In this document: positions 52,965 to 64,000 of the stretch, one piece after another | How positions within the stretch are numbered: position 1 is the stretch's first letter | Layout of the letters: each line of letters begins with the position of its first letter | Assembly: GCF_000381025.1 (NCBI RefSeq) | Contig: NZ_KB905822.1 | Location: 202,555-266,554, forward strand | DNA from: Streptomyces sulphureus DSM 40104 | GTDB taxonomy: Bacteria; Actinomycetota; Actinomycetes; Streptomycetales; Streptomycetaceae | Length of the DNA: 64,000 nt | Direction of reading: 5' to 3' | Made by a program: the position numbers and the translations under genes | Notes under the pieces: generated by a model | Told to the model about the DNA's origin: nothing | Database searches by the model: none | The model's input: only the letters and a program-made list of their open reading frames with translations

Positions 52965-54358
52965 GTGGCCCCGAGCGCACATCCGTCCCGTATCCCCGGT
53001 TTCCGGGGGCGTCTTCTCGCACCGGGAGAACCCGGGTACGACCGTGCCCGCCGAGTCAGGAACGCCCGCGTCGACCGTCGTCCCGCAGCGGTCGCTCGAT
53101 GCACCGGTGCCGAGGACGTCGTCGCCGCGCTCGCGCACGCGAGAGAGCAAGGACTGCCCGTCGCGGTCCGGGGCGGCGGCGCGGGCGTCGCGGGGTGGGG
53201 CACCTGTGACGGGGGGTTGGTCCTCGACCTCGGAGGTATGAAAGCCATCGAGACCGACCCCGCCGCCCGCACCGCGACTGCCGAACCGGGCGTCACCTGG
53301 GGCGAGTTCGACGCCGCCACGCAGCGGCACGGGCTCGCCCTGCCCGGGGCGCGGAACACCGATGTCGGCATCGCCGGGCACACACTCGGTGGCGGCGTCG
53401 GAGACCTCTCCCGGCAGTACGGACTCACCAGCGACAACGTCGAGTTCTTCGACCTCGTCACCGCCGACGGCCATCAGGTGCGCGTCGACGAGGCGCACCA
53501 CGCCGAGCTGTTCTGGGGCCTGCGGGGAGGCGGCGGGAACTTCGGCGTCGTCACCCGGTTCGGTTTCCGCCTGCACCCGGTCCGCACCGTGGTCGCAGGC
53601 ACCCTCGCCCACCCCGCGGCACGAGCGGGCCGGGTACTCCGGCAGGTCAGGGACTGGCTGGTGACAGCCCCCGACGCGGCCTCCGTGATCGCCGTCCTCT
53701 GGACGGCGCCTCCCCTGCCGTTCCTCCCGGAAGAGCTGCACTTCGAGCGCTGCGTCACCGTGATCCCCACCTGGTTCGGCCCGGCCGCGCAGGCCGACGA
53801 GGTGCTCGCGCCGCTGCGGGAGGGCGAGCCGGCGCCCGTCCGCGACACCGTGACCGAACTGAGCTACCGCGCCTACCAGCGTCTCCTGCCGTCCCACCCC
53901 GACCACACCCTGCAACACGTCTACAACCGAGGAGAGTTGCTGCCGGAACTGACCGACGCGACGATCGACGGCCTCGTCTCGCACTGGCAGACCTCGGGAC
54001 CCAACTACTCCGTCGTGCTCGGCGCGCTCGGTGGCGCCATCGGCCGCGCCCCGGCGGGCCCCACGGCCTTCACCCACCGCGACGCGCGGTGGTTCGTCGA
54101 GATCTGCGCCCAGTGGTTCGGCGACCCCGACAGCTCCGCACACCTGGAACCCGCCCGTAAGGGATGGCAGGCCCTCCAGGACGTCACCCGGGGCCCCTAC
54201 CTCAACCTGCTCCCCGATCCGGAGAACCACTGGGTGCGCGCCGCCTACGGCACGGAGACGTACGCGAGGCTGCGGCGCCTCAAGGCCGTCTGGGACCCGG
54301 GCAACCTCTTCCGGTTCAACGCGAACATCCCCCCTGCACCGGCCAAGGAGAACGACTG

Positions 54359-54359
<1 letters not shown>
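52965..54359 (+). CDS. FAD-linked oxidase, berberine-bridge-like, lacking the usual flavin-linking His
   Basis: 464 residues from GTG 52965, four bases after the previous stop. A PCMH-type FAD domain (about 40-215) and a C-terminal BBE motif (PENHWVRAAYG...LKAVWDPGNLFRFN). In most family members the FAD is attached to His in RGGGHS-V-AG and often to a Cys before VAGY-LGGG. Here the first reads RGGGAGVAG (Ala in place of His) and the second has NTDVGIAGHTLGGG (no Cys). So the flavin is probably non-covalent. Family enzymes oxidise C-N, C-H or alcohol bonds with O2. Oxidation of a thiazoline to thiazole, or of a released intermediate, is a reasonable role. Overlaps NRPS2 by one base. Confidence 0.8.
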
Positions 54360-59848
<5,489 letters not shown>

Positions 59849-59869
59849 ACCGGACCAGCAGGAGAACCC

Positions 59870-61216
59870 ATGACACCGCACTACCAACGCCACCATGTTC
59901 AGGGGCCGTTCGACCCCCTGGCCGTCCTCACGCATCTGGCCACCGCCGGCCTCCTCACCGACTACGTCGTCTACGAATGCGAGAACCGCTGGTACCTGGC
60001 CGGCGACCCGGTCGTCGACCTCCGGGTGCACAGCGACCGTGTCGAGTCGGCGGTCGCGGGAACCCGCACCGTTCTGCCCTGGACTGCGAGCCCCTGGGGC
60101 GCGCTGTCCGACGCGCTGACCGATCTCCCCGTCCATGACTGGCGCGCCTACGGATGGCTCTCCTTCGAACTGGCCAGCGGCGGGCCCCCGGCAGGCGACG
60201 GCCTGTTGGGCCACCTCATCGTTCCGGCCACCGAGCTGACCGTCACGACGGACGGAATCGACGTACGCACTCTCGACGCGGACCTTCCCGCGCGACTCGA
60301 CAAGACGCTGACGGGCGTCCCCGCCCAGGCGGCGCCCCGCCCGCCCAGCCCGGTCAACGTCCGGACGGACGCGGGCACTTACCAGGCTGACGTGGCGCAC
60401 GCGGTCTCCGAGATCGGCAGGGGAGCACTGGAGAAGGTGATCGTCTCTCGCACCGTGCCGATACCCCACCAGGTGGACATGCCGGCCACCTACGCCCTCG
60501 GCCGTGCCCACAACGCGCCCGCGCGCTCGTTCCTCCTGGACCTCGACGGCCGGCAAGCGGCCGGGTTCAGCCCCGAGACCGTCATCGAGGTCTCCGCCGA
60601 GGGGCGGGTGACCACACAGCCGCTGGCCGGAACCCGCGCGCTCAGCGCCGACCCGCTCCGCGACCGCGCCGCACGCGAGGACCTCCTCACCGACCCCAAA
60701 GAGGTCTACGAGCACGCGAGTTCGGTCCGCGTCGCCCTCGACGAACTGTCGTCGGTGGGCGGTCCGGAACACACCCATGTCGAGGAGTTCCTCACGGTCA
60801 AGCCCCGCGGCAGCGTCCAGCACCTCGCCTCCCGCGTCAGCACGCGCCTGCCGCAGGGGCGCACGAGCTGGGAGGCGTTGGGAGCCGTCTTCCCGCCCGT
60901 GACCGCCTCCGGCATCCCCAAGCAGGCCGCGTTCGCCTTGATCCACGAACTGGAGGAAGAGCCGCGGGACTTGTACGCAGGCACGGTGCTGCGCGCCACC
61001 GCCGACGGTGCACTGGACGCCGCACTGGTGCTACGAGCCGTCTACCAACACGAGGGGCACGCCTGGCTCCGCGCCGGAGCAGGCGTGGTGGCCCCCTCAC
61101 GGCCCGAGAGAGAGTACGAGGAGACCTGCGAGAAGCTCGCCAGCGTCGCCCCCTACGTCGTCGCAGGACACCAACAGGGAGAGGGCGCCGTGCGCCGGCC
61201 GGAGGAGCAGGAGTGA
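59870..61216 (+). CDS. Salicylate synthase (Irp9/MbtI type)
   Basis: 448 residues, ATG behind AGGAG. A chorismate-binding enzyme with EKVIVSRTVPI (general-base Lys), GFSPETVIEV, PLAGTRALS, KPRGSVQHLASRV and the family-defining GIPKQAA near the C-terminus. Irp9/MbtI proteins convert chorismate to isochorismate and then remove pyruvate, giving salicylate in one enzyme; no separate pyruvate lyase is present in the cluster, which agrees. It supplies the aryl cap for NRPS1. The next gene overlaps its stop. Confidence 0.9.
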   Translation: MTPHYQRHHVQGPFDPLAVLTHLATAGLLTDYVVYECENRWYLAGDPVVDLRVHSDRVESAVAGTRTVLPWTASPWGALSDALTDLPVHDWRAYGWLSFELASGGPPAGDGLLGHLIVPATELTVTTDGIDVRTLDADLPARLDKTLTGVPAQAAPRPPSPVNVRTDAGTYQADVAHAVSEIGRGALEKVIVSRTVPIPHQVDMPATYALGRAHNAPARSFLLDLDGRQAAGFSPETVIEVSAEGRVTTQPLAGTRALSADPLRDRAAREDLLTDPKEVYEHASSVRVALDELSSVGGPEHTHVEEFLTVKPRGSVQHLASRVSTRLPQGRTSWEALGAVFPPVTASGIPKQAAFALIHELEEEPRDLYAGTVLRATADGALDAALVLRAVYQHEGHAWLRAGAGVVAPSRPEREYEETCEKLASVAPYVVAGHQQGEGAVRRPEEQE

Positions 61217-62829
61217 GCATGATGGAAGGCTTTACCGGCTGGCCCGAAACGAGGGCCCGGACCTACCGCGAGCGCGGCTACTGGAAGGGTCGCACTCTCG
61301 GAAGCGCGCTGCACGAGACAGCGCTCACCACACCGGACGCCGTCGCCCTGGTGGACGGCGGCCGCCGGTGGTCGTACGCGGACCTGGATCTGGCCGCCGA
61401 CCGGCAGGCGGCGGGCTTGTACCGCCTCGGTCTGCGTGCAGGGGACCGGGTGTTGGTGCAGATGCCGAACTCGGCCGAGTTCGTCGTGCTGTCCTTCGCA
61501 CTCTTCCGACTCGGCGCCGTACCCGTCATGGCGCTCCCCGCCCACCGGGAAGCGGACCTGCGACACTTGGCCGACCTTTCAGAAGCCGTCGCCTTCGCTG
61601 TCGCCGACACCCACGCCGGATTCGACTACCTCCCCCTCGCCCGCACGCTGCTCGACCGCGCGCCCAGCCTCGAGCACGTGCTCGTGCACGGCGACGCAGC
61701 CGAATTCACGGACTTGGCCGAGGTGTACGCCGATCGCGAGCCTCCCGCCGGTCCGGCGGCGAGCGACGTGGCGCTGCTCCTCCTGTCCGGCGGCACCACG
61801 GGAGCCCCGAAGCTCATCCCCCGCACGCACGACGACTACCTCTACAACGCGACGGCCAGCGCCCGGGTCGCCGGAGTGGACGCGCACACCCGGTACTTGG
61901 CGGTCCTGCCCGTCGCCCACAACTTCCCCCTCGCCTGTCCGGGAATCCTCGGCACGCTGTTCAGCGGAGGCACTGTCGTGCTGTGTCCGCACCCGAGTCC
62001 CGACGCGGCCTTTCCCCTCATCGCCGCGGAGCGAGTGACGAGCACGGCCCTCGTTCCCTCGCTGGTGCTGCTCTGGCTGGAGGCTGTCGAGTGGAGCGAC
62101 GACGACCTCAGCTCCCTGGACCTTCTCCAGGTCGGCGGGGCCAAACTCAAGTCGGAGGTGGCCGTCCGCGTCGCTCCCGCTCTGGGCTGCCGTCTCCAGC
62201 AGGTCTTCGGTATGGCGGAAGGACTGGTCAACTACACCCGTCTCGACGATCCCGAGGACCTCGTGCTGCACACGCAGGGCCGCCCCCTGTCCCCGGACGA
62301 CGAGGTACGCGTCGTGGGGCCGGACGGTGCCGAGGCCGCGGCCGGAGAGATCGGTGAGCTCCAGGTCCGCGGCCCCTACACGCTCTGCGGGTACTACCGC
62401 GCCGAAGAGCACAACGCGACGGCTTTCACCGAGGACGGCTTCTTCCGCAGCGGGGACCTGGTGCGCCGACTTCCGAGCGGCCATCTGGTCGTGGAGGGAA
62501 GGACCAAGGAAGTCATCAACCGGGCCGGCGAGAAGATACCGGTCGAAGAGGTCGAGAACGACCTGCTGAGCCTCCCGGCCGTCTCCGACGTGGCGCTCCT
62601 TCCCCTGCCGGATGCCTCGCTGGGGGAGCGGAGCTGTGCCTGCCTCATAGTCCAGGGGGAACCGCCCACCTACGCCGAGGTGTCCGCCCATCTCCGAGGG
62701 AGGGGGCTGGCGCGATTCAAGATCCCGGACGAGGTGCGCGTACTGCGGGCACTGCCCCGCACCCCGCTCGGCAAGGTCGACAAGAACGCTCTGCTCCGCC
62801 AACTCTCGGCGCACGAGCAGGCGTTGTGA
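61213..62829 (+). CDS. Salicylyl-AMP ligase (YbtE/PchD/DhbE type)
   Basis: 538 residues from GTG 61213 (ATG 61219 or 61222 are alternatives). Stand-alone aryl adenylation enzyme: phosphate loop LSGGTTGAPKLIPR, aryl-pocket segment AHNFPLACPG, later FGMAEGLVNYTRLDD, and the C-terminal Lys in TPLGKVDKNALL. In DhbE the pocket residue at the Cys position of ACPG is Ser for 2,3-dihydroxybenzoate, while salicylate enzymes have Cys, so this favours salicylate. It loads the ArCP of NRPS1. Last gene of the rightward NRPS operon. Confidence 0.92.
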   Translation: MSMMEGFTGWPETRARTYRERGYWKGRTLGSALHETALTTPDAVALVDGGRRWSYADLDLAADRQAAGLYRLGLRAGDRVLVQMPNSAEFVVLSFALFRLGAVPVMALPAHREADLRHLADLSEAVAFAVADTHAGFDYLPLARTLLDRAPSLEHVLVHGDAAEFTDLAEVYADREPPAGPAASDVALLLLSGGTTGAPKLIPRTHDDYLYNATASARVAGVDAHTRYLAVLPVAHNFPLACPGILGTLFSGGTVVLCPHPSPDAAFPLIAAERVTSTALVPSLVLLWLEAVEWSDDDLSSLDLLQVGGAKLKSEVAVRVAPALGCRLQQVFGMAEGLVNYTRLDDPEDLVLHTQGRPLSPDDEVRVVGPDGAEAAAGEIGELQVRGPYTLCGYYRAEEHNATAFTEDGFFRSGDLVRRLPSGHLVVEGRTKEVINRAGEKIPVEEVENDLLSLPAVSDVALLPLPDASLGERSCACLIVQGEPPTYAEVSAHLRGRGLARFKIPDEVRVLRALPRTPLGKVDKNALLRQLSAHEQAL

Positions 62830-62924
62830 CGAGAGGCTGTGCGAGCGCTGTCCTCGTCGACGCGATGCGGTGGCCGGGTGCGAGCCATCCGACGCGGCTG
62901 GGGGAGCGGCGCGCATGTAGCATA

Positions 62925-62939
62925 TGGAAATGATTTCCA
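62925..62939. promoter_or_regulatory. Perfect-palindrome Zur box upstream of rpmB-rpsN
   Basis: TGGAAATGATTTCCA is a perfect 7-1-7 inverted repeat, extended by A/T at both ends to 17 bp. It fits the Streptomyces Zur box (TGaaAATGATTttCA). It lies 41 bases before the rpmB ATG. In Streptomyces, Zur represses genes for zinc-independent ribosomal protein paralogues, which is what follows here. Confidence 0.85.
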
Positions 62940-62979
62940 TTAACACCACGATGCCCGCACTACGAGAGGCAGGCCACTC

Positions 62980-63216
62980 ATGCCCGCTCGCTGCCAACTG
63001 ACAGGCGCCGGACCCGCGTTCGGCAACACCATCTCCCACTCCCACCGTCGGACCCGGCGGCGCTTCGATCCCAACATCCAGCGCAAGCGCTACTGGCTGC
63101 CGAGCGAGGGTCGTCATGTGCGGCTGACCCTCAGCACCAAGGGGATCAAGACGGTCGACGCGATCGGGATCGAGGCCGCCGTCGCACGCATCCGCGCACG
63201 AGGAGGGAAGGTCTGA
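62980..63216 (+). CDS. rpmB: 50S ribosomal protein L28, zinc-independent (C-) paralogue
   Basis: 78 residues, typical L28: CQLTGAGPAFGNTISHSHRR, then RRFDPNIQRKRYWLPSEGR. Only one Cys is present, so the zinc-binding CxxC pairs of the C+ form are absent. Such paralogues replace the zinc-containing version during zinc starvation and release zinc. Starts 41 bases after the Zur box and overlaps rpsN by one base. Confidence 0.93.
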   Translation: MPARCQLTGAGPAFGNTISHSHRRTRRRFDPNIQRKRYWLPSEGRHVRLTLSTKGIKTVDAIGIEAAVARIRARGGKV

Positions 63217-63521
63217 TGGCGAAGAAGAGCAAGATCGCCAAGAACGAGAAGCGAAAGGCTGTCGTCCAGCGGTACGCAGCCCGTCGGGCCGAACTGAAGG
63301 AGATCCTTCGCAGCCCTTCCACGACGGAGGCCGAACGGGAGGCCGCGCAGCGGGAGTTGCGCCGTCAGCCACGCGACGCCAGTGCTACGCGGGTGCGCAA
63401 CCGCGACGCGGTCGACGGTCGACCGCGGGGGCATCTTCGGGCGTTCGGACTCTCACGTGTGCGCATGCGCGAACTCGCGCACAAGGGTCACCTGCCGGGA
63501 GTGACCAAGTCCTCCTGGTGA
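63216..63521 (+). CDS. rpsN: 30S ribosomal protein S14, zinc-independent (C-) paralogue
   Basis: 101 residues, the long form of S14 (MAKKSKIAKNEKRKAVV, then RPRGHLRAFGLSRVRMREL and HKGHLPGVTKSSW). No Cys is present at the CxxC sites of the short zinc-binding S14. Co-transcribed with rpmB. Together they form a zinc-sparing ribosome module at the border of the metallophore cluster. Confidence 0.93.
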   Translation: MAKKSKIAKNEKRKAVVQRYAARRAELKEILRSPSTTEAEREAAQRELRRQPRDASATRVRNRDAVDGRPRGHLRAFGLSRVRMRELAHKGHLPGVTKSSW

Positions 63522-63587
63522 CCCGCAACCCGGACCGATCCGTTTCGCTGCCGGTGCTCGCCACGGTCGGAGTCCTGACGGGCGGCA

Positions 63588-63626
63588 GGGCGCACGAGGG
63601 CCGAATACCACGGTCCTCGTGCGCCC
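63588..63626 (+). terminator. 12-bp perfect hairpin after rpsN
   Basis: GGGCGCACGAGG (63588-63599) pairs exactly with 63615-63626 around a 15-base loop, 66 bases after the rpsN stop. The rest of the gap to 63852 shows no gene or clear motif. Confidence 0.7.
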
Positions 63627-63852
63627 GCTCGAAACCCGGGGATTACTCCTGGGTGACGAGTGCGGCCGGTATTCCGGCGTGCCGACTCGGAAGCGGGTCG
63701 AGGCGATTGCCGATGGGGGAGAGGTGCCTTTGCGGTAGGCCGTGCTTTGCGCGCAGCCGAGAGAGGATCGGTAACCCTCCGTTTTTAGCGGCCCGTTTCC
63801 AGGAAAGAGCCGGCGGCGCCAAGTACCAGGAATGCAGGGCGCGTTCCATGGG

Positions 63853-64000
63853 TCAGTGGTCGTCCCAGTGGCCTTGGTGTGCGGCGTGCCGGTGGCCGTC
63901 GTGCACGTAGTCCACGTGGTCGCCGTGCGGTACGGCCACATGTCCGCACCCTTCGCCGTGCGTGTGGTCGTGGCCTCCGTGTTCCCGGTGTTCCTGCGGT
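63853..64000 (-). CDS. His-rich probable metal-binding protein (5' end outside window)
   Basis: The last 48 codons of a leftward gene are visible, ending TGA at 63853-63855. Fourteen of the 48 residues are His, with motifs HDHTHGEGCGH, PHGDHVDYVHDGH and a C-terminal GHWDDH. This resembles a small His-rich actinobacterial family sometimes labelled as zinc transporter-related. Such proteins are probably zinc-binding buffers or chaperones. Its position beside Zur-boxed rpmB-rpsN fits a zinc role. The N-terminus and regulation lie outside the window. Confidence 0.6.
   Translation of the reverse strand, partial: PQEHREHGGHDHTHGEGCGHVAVPHGDHVDYVHDGHRHAAHQGHWDDH

Noticed and set aside
62821..62860. 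Terminator after the salicyl-AMP ligase
   Set aside because: Only a 6-bp GACGAG/CTCGTC stem is present, too weak to call.

Overview
The window is high-GC actinobacterial DNA, almost certainly Streptomyces. Genes sit in long 4-nt-overlapping operons with many GTG or TTG starts. It also carries Streptomyces-style sdhCDAB, secreted and Tat-type proteins, and the zinc-independent ribosomal protein pair rpmB/rpsN behind a near-consensus Zur box. No tRNA, rRNA, CRISPR array or insertion sequence was seen.

Region 1 (1-9037, + strand) looks like a complete orotate catabolic operon. It encodes a class 1B dihydroorotate dehydrogenase (cut by the left edge), an MFS acid symporter, an IclR regulator, two small phosphoribosyltransferase-like proteins with degraded PRPP loops, an M20 N-carbamoyl amidohydrolase, a PyrK-type electron-transfer subunit, a dihydroorotase and an aspartase. 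Read in order this gives orotate -> dihydroorotate -> N-carbamoyl-aspartate -> aspartate -> fumarate. Region 2 (9.1-17.5 kb) is mainly housekeeping: a small Cys-rich ORF, a lipoprotein alpha/beta hydrolase, an internally deleted secreted-protease pseudogene, sdhCDAB with a 17-bp terminator hairpin, a URAD-family protein and a GH20 hexosaminidase. Region 3 (17.7-25.2 kb) is a pyridine-ring catabolic operon: maleamate amidohydrolase, maleate isomerase, N-formylmaleamate deformylase, 2,5-dihydroxypyridine dioxygenase, a PobA-like hydroxylase and a GntR/FCD regulator, with a divergent MFS transporter.

Region 4 (25.3-62.8 kb) is a salicylate-capped thiazoline/oxazoline metallophore cluster. A salicylate synthase and salicyl-AMP ligase feed NRPS1 (ArCP-Cy-A-PCP-Cy-A[MT-like insert]-PCP) and NRPS2 (docking-Cy-A[MT]-PCP-TE). 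Between the NRPS genes lie a saccharopine-dehydrogenase-like protein, a thiazolinyl-imide-reductase/methyltransferase fusion, a VOC protein and a flavin oxidase. A leftward operon carries a type II thioesterase, a P450, an asparagine synthetase and an oligopeptide-type ABC importer whose second permease is fused to both ATPases. Two ABC half-transporters, a second P450 and a PapA-like acyltransferase complete the cluster.

Zur-box-like 15-mers lie in both divergent promoter regions of region 4 and, as a perfect palindrome, before rpmB-rpsN. These, with a His-rich protein at the right edge, point to zinc rather than iron as the controlling metal. I infer a zincophore related in type to coelibactin, pyochelin and yersiniabactin, but with an unusual set of tailoring enzymes.
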